Shown: positions 1 to 8,417, numbered from the stretch's first letter. The stretch is 42,398 nt of DNA from an uncultured Paracoccaceae bacterium (GCA_945952025.1 CAMFGW010000026.1:1-42398), one strand, 5' to 3'. The notes: generated from the sequence alone by a model not told the origin. Numbers and translations are program-made.

Positions 1-174
1 CGATTTGGACGAGATCTCGTTCGACTTCTCGGCGGCGTCGAGCGCAACCTTGGCCATCTTCTCGCTGAAGGCGGCGGTCGATTTGAAGGCACCCTGACCG
101 GCAGCGGCGTCAAACGGGAACGCCTTCATCATGTCCTGCATGGTCTTGGTGAAATCCTGGGTCTTCGCGTTCAT
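1..174 (-). CDS. phaP: Phasin (PHB granule-associated protein), 3' end outside window
   Basis: The first 58 codons of a leftward gene. The protein starts MNAKTQDFTKTMQDMMKAF and continues with an amphipathic, Lys/Ala/Glu-rich helix containing KMAKVALDAAEKSNE, which is typical of alphaproteobacterial phasins. Phasins coat polyhydroxybutyrate granules in the cytoplasm and control their size and number. The start is well supported: AGGAG lies 6 bases upstream (GGATAGGAGTTCACG-ATG). It follows phaC in the same direction but has its own promoter and a TGC-rich operator, so it is probably transcribed separately under PhaR. The rest of the gene, and probably phaR beyond it, lie off the left edge. 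Family assignment rests on the N-terminal third and on context. Confidence 0.88.
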   Translation of the reverse strand, partial: MNAKTQDFTKTMQDMMKAFPFDAAAGQGAFKSTAAFSEKMAKVALDAAEKSNEISSKS

Positions 175-227
175 CGTGAACTCCTATCCGGCGGTGGATT
201 GTCTTGAGGGGATTAACTTGCGACCAC

Positions 228-276
228 TACATAGTTTCTGCACTGCGGCAATGCAAGTGGAAATGCTGCGCTGCAG
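228..276 (-). promoter_or_regulatory. phaP promoter with PhaR-type TGC-rich operator
   Basis: Read leftward, TTGCAT (251-256) and TATGTA (228-233) are separated by exactly 17 bases, a good sigma-70 promoter 54 bases from the phaP ATG. CTGC-GCT-GCAG, a perfect inverted repeat, lies at 266-276 just upstream of the -35 box. A second TGC-rich stretch (CTGCACTGCGGCA, 238-250) fills the spacer. From memory, PhaR of Paracoccus and Rhodobacter binds TGC-rich sites of the form CTGC-N3-GCAG before phaP. Repression relieved by PHB is inferred from that. Confidence 0.75.
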
Positions 277-357
277 CAAACTTTTTGCGCGACTCGGCCG
301 AAATCCGCTGGACCCCGGCCAAGGCCGGTTCTGGCAGGGTGGCGTAACGGCCGGTTG

Positions 358-2169
358 TCAGACCCGTGGCACTTCCGTGACATAGGTGCCGGGCGCGGGC
401 GCGAGCGGCGGGTGGTCCGCATCGCCCGGTTCGCGCGCATGGACCCACTTGCCGGACCGTTCGGCCAGCCATGCGCCCCAGGCGGGCCACCAGCTGCCCT
501 TGTGGAAGGTCGCGCCCTCTTTCCAGCCGGCGGCATCTTCGGCCACGTTCACCCCGTCCTCGCGCAGGTAGTGACCATACTTGTCCCGGCCGGGCGGGCT
601 CACGATCCCGGCGATATGGCCCGACTGCGCCAGGATGAAGGTCTTGTCCTTCGATCCCATGGAGCGGATGCCCGCAAAGCTCGACACCCAGGGGGCAATG
701 TGGTCCGTCTCGCAGGCGATGGCGCAGAGGGGCACCCTGACATCCTTGAGCGAGACCTTCTGGCCCAGCACCTCGAACGTGCCCTTGGCCAGCCCGTCCT
801 CCTGGCAAAGGCCGCGCAGGTATTCGACCGCCATGCGCGCGGGAAGGTTGGTGCCGTCGCCGTTCCAGTACAGCAGATCGAACGCCGGGGGCGCCTCGCC
901 CAGCATGTAGCTTTTGATCGCGGGCGTGTAGATCAGGTCGTTGGCGCGCAGGTAAGAGAAGGTGCGCGACATGAAATACTTGTCCAGGTAGCCGGACCGC
1001 ACCACCTCTGCCTCGATCCCGTCGACGAAGTCATTGTCGAGGTAGACCCCCACCTCTCCGGGTTCGGAAAAGTCGGTGAGCGTGGTGAAGAAGGTCGCCG
1101 AATTGACCGACTTGTCACCCCGGTCGCGCATCAGCGCCAGCGTCAGGGCCAACGTGGTGCCGGCGATGCAATAGCCGATGGCGTTGATCTTTTCCTGCCC
1201 GGTGATCTCTTTTGCGGCCTCCATGGCGGCGAGGAAGCCTTCCTGGACGTAATCGTCCATGCCGACGCCTGCATAGCTCGCGTCGGGGTTCTTCCAGCTG
1301 ACGACGAAGAGCGTGAAGCCCTGGTCGACCACCCATTTGATGAGCGAGTTCTGCGGCTTCAGGTCCAGGATGTAGAACTTGTTGATCCAGGGCGGGAACA
1401 GGACGACCGGCAGCGCGCGCACCTTCTCGGTCGTGGGCGCATACTGGATCAGCTCGATCAACCGGTTGCGGAAGACGACCTTGCCCGGCGTCGTGGCGAT
1501 ATTGCCCCCGACCGAGAAGGCATCGCGGTCGGCCAGCGTGACCAGCAGGTCGCCGTGGTTCGCCTCGACATCGCGGACCAGGTTCTCCAGCCCCTGCACC
1601 AGGCTCTCGCCCCCGGTCTCGAGCGCCTTTTCCAGCGCGTCGGGGTTCGTCGGCAGGAAGTTCGTCGGCGCCATCATGTCCATGATCTGGCGGGCGAAGT
1701 AGTCGACCCGCCGGCGGTCGTGGTCGGTCAGGTCCAGGGAGGCGATCGCGTTCTTCATCGCCGCGACGTTCTGCTGGTACTGCTGCTTGACGAAGTTGAA
1801 GTAGGGATGGGTCTGCCAAAGCGGGTTGGCAAAGCGGCGGTCCTTGGGCGTCTTGTCCTCTGGCGCCTCGAACTTGCCCTGCGCCAGCATCTGCTGGGCC
1901 TCGGCATACTGCTGGACGGCCTGCCCCCAGAAGGCCGCCTGCCGCTCGATCAGGCGGGCCGGATCGGTCAGCGCCTCGCCCCACCAGGCGCCCATGACGC
2001 GGCTCATCAGCTCGACCCCCGGCCCTTCGAGCGCGGGGTTCGGCGCGCGGCGGTGTGCAAGTGCAGCGACCAGTCTTTGCGTCAATTCTTCGATTCTGGC
2101 CAGATTCGCCGCAAGTTCCGCACTTTCGGGGGGCATGGTGTGGCTTGGGCCCGCAACATTTGTTGTCAT
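358..2169 (-). CDS. phaC: Class I poly(3-hydroxyalkanoate) synthase
   Basis: Polymerises (R)-3-hydroxyacyl-CoA into polyhydroxyalkanoate at the granule surface. The 603-residue protein is the usual class I length (Cupriavidus about 589). The alpha/beta-hydrolase core carries the catalytic triad: Cys334 in the lipase-like box GYCIAGT (Ala replaces the usual second Gly, common in alphaproteobacteria), Asp489 in ETDHIAPW and His518 in SGHIAGIVSPP. The N-terminal 200 residues are the helical PhaC_N domain (LIERQAAFWGQAVQQY, NPLWQTHPYFNF). The start ATG is preceded by GGAAAGG. The gene is divergent from phaZ across 99 bases and followed 183 bases downstream by phaP, the standard Rhodobacteraceae order. 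A long open frame on the opposite strand is a codon-bias shadow. Confidence 0.98.
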   Translation of the reverse strand: MTTNVAGPSHTMPPESAELAANLARIEELTQRLVAALAHRRAPNPALEGPGVELMSRVMGAWWGEALTDPARLIERQAAFWGQAVQQYAEAQQMLAQGKFEAPEDKTPKDRRFANPLWQTHPYFNFVKQQYQQNVAAMKNAIASLDLTDHDRRRVDYFARQIMDMMAPTNFLPTNPDALEKALETGGESLVQGLENLVRDVEANHGDLLVTLADRDAFSVGGNIATTPGKVVFRNRLIELIQYAPTTEKVRALPVVLFPPWINKFYILDLKPQNSLIKWVVDQGFTLFVVSWKNPDASYAGVGMDDYVQEGFLAAMEAAKEITGQEKINAIGYCIAGTTLALTLALMRDRGDKSVNSATFFTTLTDFSEPGEVGVYLDNDFVDGIEAEVVRSGYLDKYFMSRTFSYLRANDLIYTPAIKSYMLGEAPPAFDLLYWNGDGTNLPARMAVEYLRGLCQEDGLAKGTFEVLGQKVSLKDVRVPLCAIACETDHIAPWVSSFAGIRSMGSKDKTFILAQSGHIAGIVSPPGRDKYGHYLREDGVNVAEDAAGWKEGATFHKGSWWPAWGAWLAERSGKWVHAREPGDADHPPLAPAPGTYVTEVPRV

Positions 2170-2189
2170 CTTAACCTTTCCACCCTAGT

Positions 2190-2205
2190 CTGCGGCACTG
2201 CAGCA
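2190..2205. promoter_or_regulatory. TGC-rich PhaR-type operator between phaC and phaZ
   Basis: CTGC-GGCACT-GCAG followed by CA. It is an inverted repeat of CTGC with a 6-base spacer, in the 99-base gap shared by phaC and phaZ, 21 bases upstream of the phaC ATG. It shares the words CTGCGGCA and CTGCAGCA with the phaP operator region. The spacer is longer than in the perfect CTGC-N3-GCAG site near phaP, so affinity may be lower. Joint control of synthesis and depolymerisation by PhaR is inferred. Confidence 0.5.
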
Positions 2206-2268
2206 TAACGCGGCGCGCACTTATCATGGTTGCAAGGATAGCGCGGACCGCAAGCCAAGGGAAATACG

Positions 2269-3537
2269 ATGAAGGGCATGGTGACCTACGACTGGATGGA
2301 AACCGTCCGGAACACCAATGAGTGGCTTGGCGCTTCGGCCCGGGCCATGGCCTCCTATCCCGTCTGGGGGCTGGTGCCGCACCCGATGTTCAAGGTCATG
2401 TCCGCCTGGGGCCGCATCACCGAACGCAGCTTCGCGCGCATGGTCATCAAGCCGGACTGGGGCATCACCTCGATCGTCGGCGCGGACGGGCGCGACCTGA
2501 CGGTCCGCATCGACACGCTGATCTCGCGCCCCTTCGGCGACCTGATCCACTTCCGCGTCTCCGGTCGCGAACCGATGGCGCGGCGCGTCCTGCTGATCGC
2601 GCCGATGTCGGGCCATTATGCGACGCTCCTGCGTTCGACCGTCGCCTCGCTCCTGCCGGACTGCGAGGTCTATGTGACCGACTGGAAGAATGCGCGCGAC
2701 ATTCCGGTCAGTGAAGGCAAGTTCGACATCGAGGATTATACGCTCTACCTCGTCGACTACATGCGCCACCTCGGGCCCGACATCAACGTCGTGGCCGTCT
2801 GCCAGCCGGTGCCCCTGACGCTGGCCGCGACCGCCTATCTGGCCGAGGAAGATCCCGACGCCCAGCCCCGCACGCTGACGCTGATCGGCGGCCCGGTCGA
2901 CCCCGACGCCAACCCGACCGAGGTCACGGACTTCGGCCGCAGCCTGACCATGGGCCAGATCGAACAGCTGGCGATCCAGCAGGTCGGCTTCAAATATGCC
3001 GGTGCCGGCCGGTCGGTCTATCCGGGGCTTCTGCAACTCGCCTCGTTCATCTCGATGAATTCCGAAACCCACGCCAAGGCCTTCCAGGACCAGATCATCC
3101 GCGCCGCGCGGGGCGAGGCGTCGGAACGCGACAAGCACAACCGCTTCTATGACGAATACCTGTCGGTCATGGACATGACGGCCGAATTCTACCTCTCGAC
3201 CGTCAACCGCATCTTCAAACGGCGCGAGATCGCGACGAACAGCTTCGTCGTCGCCGGCAAGCAAGTCGACCTGAGTCGCATCACGCAGGTCGCCGTGATG
3301 GTGGCCGAGGGCGAGAAGGACGACATTTCGGCGCCGGGCCAGTGCCTTGCGGCACTCGGGCTGCTCACGGGGCTGCCGGACGCGAAGAAGGCGAGCCACC
3401 TGGAACCGGGCGCGGGCCACTACGGGATCTTCGCCGGGAAAAGCTGGCGCAACAACATCCGCCCGCTGGTCCTGAACTTCATCGACCGCAATGCCCCCGT
3501 GCCCAAAGGGCGCCGCGCGGCGATCCGCGCGGTCTGA
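2269..3537 (+). CDS. phaZ: Intracellular polyhydroxybutyrate depolymerase
   Basis: Breaks down amorphous intracellular PHB granules to 3-hydroxybutyrate oligomers. The 422-residue protein begins MKGMVTYDWMETVRNTNEW and matches the intracellular PhaZ family in length and throughout. The nucleophile is Cys178 in VAVCQPV, as in Cupriavidus PhaZ1, which uses Cys rather than Ser. The other likely triad residues are Asp in EGEKDD and His in GAGHYGIFAGKSWR near the C terminus. There is no signal peptide, as expected for a granule enzyme. The start is supported by AAGGGA 6 bases upstream. It is transcribed away from phaC with a TGC-rich operator between them. The gene ends in a 16-base periodic repeat containing the stop codon. 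Confidence 0.96.
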   Translation: MKGMVTYDWMETVRNTNEWLGASARAMASYPVWGLVPHPMFKVMSAWGRITERSFARMVIKPDWGITSIVGADGRDLTVRIDTLISRPFGDLIHFRVSGREPMARRVLLIAPMSGHYATLLRSTVASLLPDCEVYVTDWKNARDIPVSEGKFDIEDYTLYLVDYMRHLGPDINVVAVCQPVPLTLAATAYLAEEDPDAQPRTLTLIGGPVDPDANPTEVTDFGRSLTMGQIEQLAIQQVGFKYAGAGRSVYPGLLQLASFISMNSETHAKAFQDQIIRAARGEASERDKHNRFYDEYLSVMDMTAEFYLSTVNRIFKRREIATNSFVVAGKQVDLSRITQVAVMVAEGEKDDISAPGQCLAALGLLTGLPDAKKASHLEPGAGHYGIFAGKSWRNNIRPLVLNFIDRNAPVPKGRRAAIRAV

Positions 3538-3575
3538 GGCAATCTGGGCCTGAGGCAGTCGCGGTCTGCGAGAGC
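3528..3575 (+). repeat. Three degenerate 16-base units across the phaZ stop codon
   Basis: Units CGCGGTCTGAGGCAAT, CTGGGCCTGAGGCAGT and CGCGGTCTGCGAGAGC follow each other without gaps. The first holds the last phaZ codons and the TGA stop. Units 1 and 2 share CTGAGGCA; units 1 and 3 share CGCGGTCTG. This looks like an old slippage duplication. Confidence 0.6.
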
Positions 3576-3589
3576 GTGGGCGCGCGGGG

Positions 3590-4336
3590 TCAGCCCCGCG
3601 CCAGCACATCCTCGACCGTCGCCTCGATCAGCGACAGGCAGTCAGGCGTCGAGAAACGGTGGTCGGCGCCCTTGACCAGCGTCAGCCTTGAATCCGGGCT
3701 GTCCAGATGGGCAAAGAGGCGCTCGGCCACCGCGACCGGCACGTCCTCGTCGGCGGTGCCCTGCAAAAGCCGGACGGGGGCGTCGAGGCTCAGGGGCGTG
3801 CGTAGGACCAGGTTCTGCCGACCATCCTCGATCAGGCGGCGGGTCAGGATGTAGGGCTCGTCCGAATAGTCAGACGGCTGCGCGACCCGGCCCGTCGCCG
3901 CCATCTCGGCCCGCTCGGCCCCGGTGAACTGCGCCCACATCAGGTCCTCGGTAAAGTCCGGGGCGGCGGCGATGCCGACGAAGCCCGCGACCCGTTCCGG
4001 CATCCGGCGCGCGAGCAGGAGGCCGATCCAGCCCCCCATGCTCGACCCGACCAGCAGTTGCGGCCCGTCGCAGAGCCGCGCCAGAACCTCGGCCGCGTCC
4101 TCGGCCCAGTCGCTGATCGCGCCGTCCAGGAACGCGCCCGACGATGCGCCATGCCCGGAATAATCGAAGCGCAGGAAGGCCCTGCCCTGCCGCCTCGCCC
4201 AGTCCGCCAGCGCCAGCGCCTTCGTCCCCTCCTTGTCGGACTTGAAGCCGCCTAGAAAAAGGACACCCGGCCCCCTGCCCTCGACACGGTCGAAGGCAAT
4301 GCGCCGCCCGGCTGCCGTCAGAAGCCTGTCACCCAT
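3590..4336 (-). CDS. Alpha/beta hydrolase, ABHD10/acyl-thioesterase-like
   Basis: A 248-residue cytoplasmic alpha/beta hydrolase. The nucleophile elbow is GSSMGG with Ser99; the acid is probably the Asp of GTADEDVP and the base the His of GADHRF near the C terminus. The pattern [11 protein letters not shown] plus [14 protein letters not shown] resembles mitochondrial ABHD10, an acyl-protein and acyl-glucuronide thioesterase, and its bacterial relatives. The substrate cannot be read from sequence. I chose the internal ATG at 4336 ([15 protein letters not shown]) because AAAGGGG lies upstream and the family domain starts here; an in-frame extension to 4444 is low-complexity and would overlap the thrS promoter. 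It is convergent with phaZ and divergent from thrS. Confidence 0.85.
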   Translation of the reverse strand: MGDRLLTAAGRRIAFDRVEGRGPGVLFLGGFKSDKEGTKALALADWARRQGRAFLRFDYSGHGASSGAFLDGAISDWAEDAAEVLARLCDGPQLLVGSSMGGWIGLLLARRMPERVAGFVGIAAAPDFTEDLMWAQFTGAERAEMAATGRVAQPSDYSDEPYILTRRLIEDGRQNLVLRTPLSLDAPVRLLQGTADEDVPVAVAERLFAHLDSPDSRLTLVKGADHRFSTPDCLSLIEATVEDVLARG

Positions 4337-4398
4337 GCCCGCCCCTTTCGTTGCCCGCCCGGCATAGCCCCGGCCGGGGCCATGGTGAACCCCCGGCG

Positions 4399-4427
4399 TT
4401 GACAAACGGCCGGCGTGCGACGATGAA
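4399..4427 (+). promoter_or_regulatory. Candidate thrS promoter
   Basis: A perfect TTGACA (4399-4404), 17 bases, then GATGAA (4422-4427). The -10 box is poor, but the -35 box is consensus and the position gives a leader of about 50 bases. No T-box or threonine attenuator is visible in the leader. Confidence 0.5.
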
Positions 4428-4485
4428 GCGGCACCAACCCGCAACCGGGCGCACCCGTAGGCGCCAAACCGACGAGGAGACGGCC

Positions 4486-6444
4486 ATGAACGCCCCTTCC
4501 CCCCAGATCGCCCTGACCCTTCCCGACGGCGCCGTCCGCCATTTCGCGCGCGGCGTGACCCCCGGCGCGGTCGCCGCCGCCATCGCCCCCTCGCTCGGCA
4601 AGGCCGCCATCTCGGCCACGGTCGACGGCAGGCACTATGACCTGCAATGGCCGATAGAGGCCGACGCGGCCATCGCCATCCACACGATGAAGGACGAGGC
4701 GCAGGCGCTCGAACTCATCCGCCACGACTTGGCGCATGTCATGGCGCGGGCGGTCCAGAAGCTCTGGCCCGAGGTGAAGGTCACCATCGGCCCGGTGATC
4801 GAGAACGGCTGGTTCTACGACTTCGACCGCGAAGAGCCCTTCACGCCCGAGGATCTGGGCGCCATCGAACGCGAGATGCGCGCGATCATCGCCGAGCGTG
4901 ACGCGGTCAAGACCGAGGTCTGGGACCGGTCGCGCGCCATCGAGTTCTACGTCCGCAAGAACGAACCTTTCAAGGTCGAGCTGATCGAGGCCATTCCGGG
5001 CTCCGAGCCGCTGCGCATGTACTGGCATGGCCATTGGCAGGACCTTTGCCGCGGCCCCCACCTGCAAAACACCGGGCAGCTTCCGGCCGATGCCTTCAAG
5101 CTGATGTCGGTCGCGGGCGCCTACTGGCGGGGCGACCATACGAAGAAGCAGCTGCAGCGCATCTACGGCGTCGCCTTCAAGACGCGCGACGACCTGAAGG
5201 CCTACCTCAACATGCTGGAAGAGGCCGCCAAGCGCGACCACCGCAAGCTTGGCAAGGAAATGGAGCTCTTCCACCTGCAGGAAGAAGCGCCGGGCATGGT
5301 CTTCTGGCACCCGAACGGCTGGACGATCTACCGCACGGTCATGGATTACATGCGCCGCGGGCTGCGCGGGGCGGTCGACCGCGAGATCAAGACACCGCAG
5401 GGCGTGGACCGGGTGCTGTGGGAACGGTCCGGCCACTGGGAGGCCTACCGCGAGAACATGTTCATCGTCGAGGTGGACGAGGAAGGCGCCAAGGAAAAGC
5501 GCATCAACGCGCTGAAGCCGATGAACTGCCCCTGCCATGTGCAGATCTACAATCAGGGCCTGAAGTCCTACCGCGACCTGCCCCTGCGGCTGGCCGAATT
5601 CGGCTCGTGCCACCGCTACGAGTCATCGGGCTCGATGCACGGGCTGATGCGGGTGCGCGGTTTCACGCAGGACGACGCGCATATCTTCTGCACCGAGAAC
5701 CAGATCGAGTCGGAATGCGCGGGTTTCATCGCCCTGCTGTCGTCGGTCTATCGCGACCTCGGGTTCGAGAAGTTTGATATTAAACTATCGACCCGCCCGG
5801 CGGTGCGCATCGGTTCGGACGAGACCTGGGACAAGGTCGAAGGCGCGCTCAAGGGCGCCATTGAGAATCTGGGCCTTCCGTATGAGATCAACCCCGGCGA
5901 CGGCGCCTTCTACGGGCCGAAGCTCGATTTCAAGCTGACCGACGCTATCGGCCGCGAATGGCAGTGCGGCACGTTCCAGGTTGACCCGAACCTGCCCGAC
6001 CGGCTCGGCGCGGAATATGTCGGCGAAGACGGGGCCAAGCACCGGCCCTACATGCTGCACCGCGCGATCCTTGGTAGTTTCGAGCGCTTCATCGGCATCC
6101 TGATCGAGAACTATGCCGGGAAGCTGCCGTTCTGGCTCGCGCCGCGGCAGGTGGTCGTCGCCTCGATCGTTTCGGACGCCGATCCTTACGTGGCAGAGGT
6201 CGTGGCGGCCCTGCGGAAGGCGGGGCTGCGGGCAGAGGCGGACACGCGGAACGAAAAGATCAACTACAAGGTCCGCGAACATTCGCTGGGCAAGGTGCCG
6301 GTGATCCTGGCCATCGGCCAGAAAGAGGTGACGGACCGCACCGTCTCGCTCAGGCGGCTGGGCGAGAACCAGTCGGCCACGCTGGGGCTGGACTTTGCCG
6401 TCGCGAACCTGGCGGCCGAAGCGCTGCCGCCGGACCTGCGCTGA
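4486..6444 (+). CDS. thrS: Threonine--tRNA ligase
   Basis: Charges tRNA-Thr and removes mischarged serine. The 652-residue protein has the full bacterial architecture: TGS domain (about 3-65), editing domain with the HDLAH motif (80-84) and the CRGPHL element, class II catalytic core (motif 2 around FGSCHRYE; motif 3 [12 protein letters not shown]; zinc Cys in KPMNCPCH) and a C-terminal anticodon-binding domain starting near LAPRQVVV. The ATG at 4486 is chosen because GAGGAGA lies upstream and TGS starts at once ([10 protein letters not shown]). An upstream in-frame extension to 4351 has no domain support. Odd: codons for FDIKL (5773-5787) are TTT GAT ATT AAA CTA, an AT-rich island in an otherwise GC-rich gene. 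Confidence 0.98.
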   Translation: MNAPSPQIALTLPDGAVRHFARGVTPGAVAAAIAPSLGKAAISATVDGRHYDLQWPIEADAAIAIHTMKDEAQALELIRHDLAHVMARAVQKLWPEVKVTIGPVIENGWFYDFDREEPFTPEDLGAIEREMRAIIAERDAVKTEVWDRSRAIEFYVRKNEPFKVELIEAIPGSEPLRMYWHGHWQDLCRGPHLQNTGQLPADAFKLMSVAGAYWRGDHTKKQLQRIYGVAFKTRDDLKAYLNMLEEAAKRDHRKLGKEMELFHLQEEAPGMVFWHPNGWTIYRTVMDYMRRGLRGAVDREIKTPQGVDRVLWERSGHWEAYRENMFIVEVDEEGAKEKRINALKPMNCPCHVQIYNQGLKSYRDLPLRLAEFGSCHRYESSGSMHGLMRVRGFTQDDAHIFCTENQIESECAGFIALLSSVYRDLGFEKFDIKLSTRPAVRIGSDETWDKVEGALKGAIENLGLPYEINPGDGAFYGPKLDFKLTDAIGREWQCGTFQVDPNLPDRLGAEYVGEDGAKHRPYMLHRAILGSFERFIGILIENYAGKLPFWLAPRQVVVASIVSDADPYVAEVVAALRKAGLRAEADTRNEKINYKVREHSLGKVPVILAIGQKEVTDRTVSLRRLGENQSATLGLDFAVANLAAEALPPDLR

Positions 6445-6458
6445 CCGACCTGCGTTAG
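6433..6458 (+). repeat. 14-base duplication across the thrS stop codon
   Basis: GACCTGCGCTGA, the last codons and stop of thrS, is followed after CC by GACCTGCGTTAG. The eight bases GACCTGCG recur at a 14-base period, and the second copy also ends in a stop triplet, in another frame. Confidence 0.6.
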
Positions 6459-6500
6459 GGCCCGGGTCGAAAGACAGGCGCAAAATCGCGTGACGGGCGG

Positions 6501-6537
6501 CGGGCGGCTTTCCAGCGGCCGCCCGGCGTCTTACAAT
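6501..6537 (+). promoter_or_regulatory. Hairpin and candidate promoter upstream of the bufferin operon
   Basis: CGGGCGGC (6501-6508) and GCCGCCCG (6518-6525) form a perfect 8-base stem with a 9-base loop, either the thrS terminator or part of bufA control. Overlapping it, TTTCCA (6509-6514) and TACAAT (6532-6537) are 17 bases apart, a plausible sigma-70 promoter 28 bases before the bufA ATG. Which sigma factor or copper regulator acts is not visible. Confidence 0.45.
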
Positions 6538-6565
6538 CGAGCCGACCCAGTTGGAAAGGACCGCC

Positions 6566-6859
6566 ATGAGCTTCTCGCCCAAATCCCTCGCGGTCGCCGG
6601 CAGCCTTGCCGCCGCCCTTGCCGCCCATGCGACGACCGTCCAGGCCGCCAGCGGGCAGGAAAAATGCTATGGCGTGTCGCTTGCCGGCCAGAACGACTGC
6701 GCCGCCGGGCCGGGCACGACCTGCGCCGGCACCTCGAAGGTCGACTATCAGGGCAACGCCTGGAAGCTGGTGCCGGCCGGCACCTGCACCACCATGGCGC
6801 TGCCGGACGGGCGTCACGGATCGACCGAACCCCTGACGCGCGACATGCCGACGGGCTGA
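6566..6859 (+). CDS. bufA: Bufferin-type RiPP precursor (DUF2282 family)
   Basis: A 97-residue exported peptide. Residues 1-27 form a signal peptide with a likely cut after VQA. The mature part has four cysteines: Cys34 in EKCYGVS, Cys45 in NDCAAG, Cys53 in TTCAGTS and Cys74 in AGTC. This four-Cys pattern defines DUF2282 bufferin precursors. From recent work as I recall it, the MNIO enzyme with its partner converts some of these Cys to thiooxazole-type rings before export, and the product binds copper in the periplasm. A purine-rich GGAAAGGA lies 5 bases upstream of the ATG. The stop is 5 bases from the DUF692 gene. A TTG at 6551 is possible but would place the strong RBS inside the gene. Family assignment is firm; copper binding here is inferred. 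Confidence 0.88.
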   Translation: MSFSPKSLAVAGSLAAALAAHATTVQAASGQEKCYGVSLAGQNDCAAGPGTTCAGTSKVDYQGNAWKLVPAGTCTTMALPDGRHGSTEPLTRDMPTG

Positions 6860-6864
6860 CCCCC

Positions 6865-7710
6865 ATGGTCCTGCCACACCGGCCGGGCGTCGGCTTCAAG
6901 CCGCAGCATTACGCCGGCCTGACCGGGGATCCGGGGCCCGTGGAATGGGTCGAGGTCCATGCCGAAAACTACATGGGCGACGGCGGCCGGGCGCTGGCGC
7001 AGCTTGCCTCGCTTCGGGACCGGTTCGCCTTGTCGGTTCACGGCGTGGGCCTGTCGATCGGCGGCGAGGGGCGGCTTGACGGCGACCACTTGTCCCGCGT
7101 CAGGCGGGTCTGCGAGCGGTTCGAGCCGGCTTCCTTTTCCGAACATCTGGCCTGGTCGACGCATGAGGGCGTCTATTTCAACGACCTACTGCCCCTTCCC
7201 TACCGCGAGGACACGCTCGCCCGCACCGCCGCGCATGTTCAGGAAGTGCAAGAGGCGCTGGCGCGGCCGATCCTGATCGAGAACCCGTCAGTCTATGTCA
7301 CACTGCCCGCGTCAGAGATGGACGAGATCGACTTTCTGACAGAACTTGCCGCCCGGACCGGCTGCGGATTGCTTCTGGATGTCAACAATGTCCTGGTCTC
7401 GGCCACCAATCGCCAGACCGATCCGCTGGACTATATCGACCGCTTCCCCCACGCGCTGGTGGGCGAGATCCACCTGGGCGGCCATGCGGTTGATGCCGAC
7501 GAAAGGGGCGCGCCCCTTCTGATCGACGATCACGCCCATCCGGTCGCGCCGCAGGTCTGGGCGCTTCTGGACCGCACGCTGGCGCTGGCGGGGCCGCAGC
7601 CGGTGCTGATTGAATGGGACAATGACCTGCCGGACTGGCCGACACTTCGGGCCGAGGCGGCGCGGGCCGGGGCGGCGCTGGACCGGGCGGCGCTGGACGC
7701 GCTCCGGTGA
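6865..7710 (+). CDS. bufB: DUF692 / MNIO-family peptide-modifying iron enzyme
   Basis: A 281-residue TIM-barrel protein of the multinuclear non-haem iron oxidase (MNIO) family, relatives of MbnB. Conserved metal-site motifs appear in order: EVHAENYM (30-37), SVHGVGLSIGG (57-67), SEHLAWS, LIENPS, LLLDVNNV, GEIHLGGH, DDHAHPV and LIEWDND. The family oxidises Cys (or Asp/Asn) residues of ribosomal peptides. Here the substrate should be the upstream four-Cys precursor. The start at MVLPHRPGVGFK is 5 bases after the bufA stop; spacing within the operon suggests coupling. The gene overlaps the DUF2063 gene by 4 bases (GTGA). Confidence 0.93.
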   Translation: MVLPHRPGVGFKPQHYAGLTGDPGPVEWVEVHAENYMGDGGRALAQLASLRDRFALSVHGVGLSIGGEGRLDGDHLSRVRRVCERFEPASFSEHLAWSTHEGVYFNDLLPLPYREDTLARTAAHVQEVQEALARPILIENPSVYVTLPASEMDEIDFLTELAARTGCGLLLDVNNVLVSATNRQTDPLDYIDRFPHALVGEIHLGGHAVDADERGAPLLIDDHAHPVAPQVWALLDRTLALAGPQPVLIEWDNDLPDWPTLRAEAARAGAALDRAALDALR

Positions 7711-8417
7711 CGGGTCGCAGCTTTCAGGCCGATTTCGCGCGGGCGCTCCGCGAGCCTGACCGGCCGCTGCCCGATGGCCTGACCGACAGCCGCCGGTTCG
7801 CGGTCTATCGCAACACCCATGCCGTGACGCTGGCCGAGGCGCTGGCGCAGGGATTTCCGGTCGTGGCAGCACTTGTCGGGGCGGAGTTTTTCGCGGCCCT
7901 TGCCGGCGCTTACCGGATGGCGCATCCGCCGCGCTCGCCCCTCTTGCGGCTTTACGGGCGCGCCTTCCCGGACTTCATCGCGGGCTTTCCACCGGCTGCC
8001 GCCCTGCCCTTTCTGGCCGATGTCGCGCGGCTCGAATGGGCGCTTCTCGACAGTGCCGAAGCGGCGGACGCGCCCGCCCTGCCCCCCGCGAGCCTTGCGG
8101 CCCTTCCACCCGACAGGCTTTACGCCGCGCGCCTGACCCTCGCCCCTGCGGTGCGGCTTCTGTCCTCGGCCCATCCGGTCCTGTCGATCTGGCGCGCGCA
8201 CCAGCCGGGCGGCGCCGCCCCGGGCCCCGGGGCAGAGCGCATCCTCATCACCCGCCCGGCCTTCGACCCCGTCCCGGTCGCCCTGTCCGAAGCCAGCTTC
8301 GCCGCCCTCCGGATGCTCGCGTCAGGTGCCACGGTGGGCGAGGCGGCGCGGCACGGCGACCTGACCGAGGTCTTCACGCTGCTGCTCGACGGCGGGGCGA
8401 TCACGGGACTTTCCTGA
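7707..8417 (+). CDS. bufC: DUF2063-family partner of the MNIO enzyme
   Basis: A 236-residue protein of the DUF2063 (putative DNA-binding, MbnC-like) family, begun by GTG overlapping the bufB stop. Typical elements are the N-terminal helix (FQADFARAL), RFAVYRNTHAVTLAEAL, and the central FLADVARLEWALLDS. In methanobactin and bufferin systems the partner forms a heterodimer with the MNIO enzyme and helps recognise the precursor leader. The 'DNA-binding' label given to this family in databases is probably misleading. No DoxX-like bufD follows, unlike many loci, so the cassette here is the minimal A-B-C form. A run of seven T follows the stop. Confidence 0.9.
   Translation: MTGRSFQADFARALREPDRPLPDGLTDSRRFAVYRNTHAVTLAEALAQGFPVVAALVGAEFFAALAGAYRMAHPPRSPLLRLYGRAFPDFIAGFPPAAALPFLADVARLEWALLDSAEAADAPALPPASLAALPPDRLYAARLTLAPAVRLLSSAHPVLSIWRAHQPGGAAPGPGAERILITRPAFDPVPVALSEASFAALRMLASGATVGEAARHGDLTEVFTLLLDGGAITGLS

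Noticed and set aside
355-2208. A 617-codon open frame on the plus strand opposite phaC
   Set aside because: It mirrors phaC exactly, has no family resemblance and is rich in Arg/Ala/Gly/Val, as expected for the complement of GC-rich codons. Similar shadows oppose xseA, degP, gor, sdaA and others.
4428-4485. T-box or attenuator leader for thrS
   Set aside because: The leader is too short and has neither a T-box sequence nor a Thr-rich leader peptide; T-boxes are also not expected in alphaproteobacteria.
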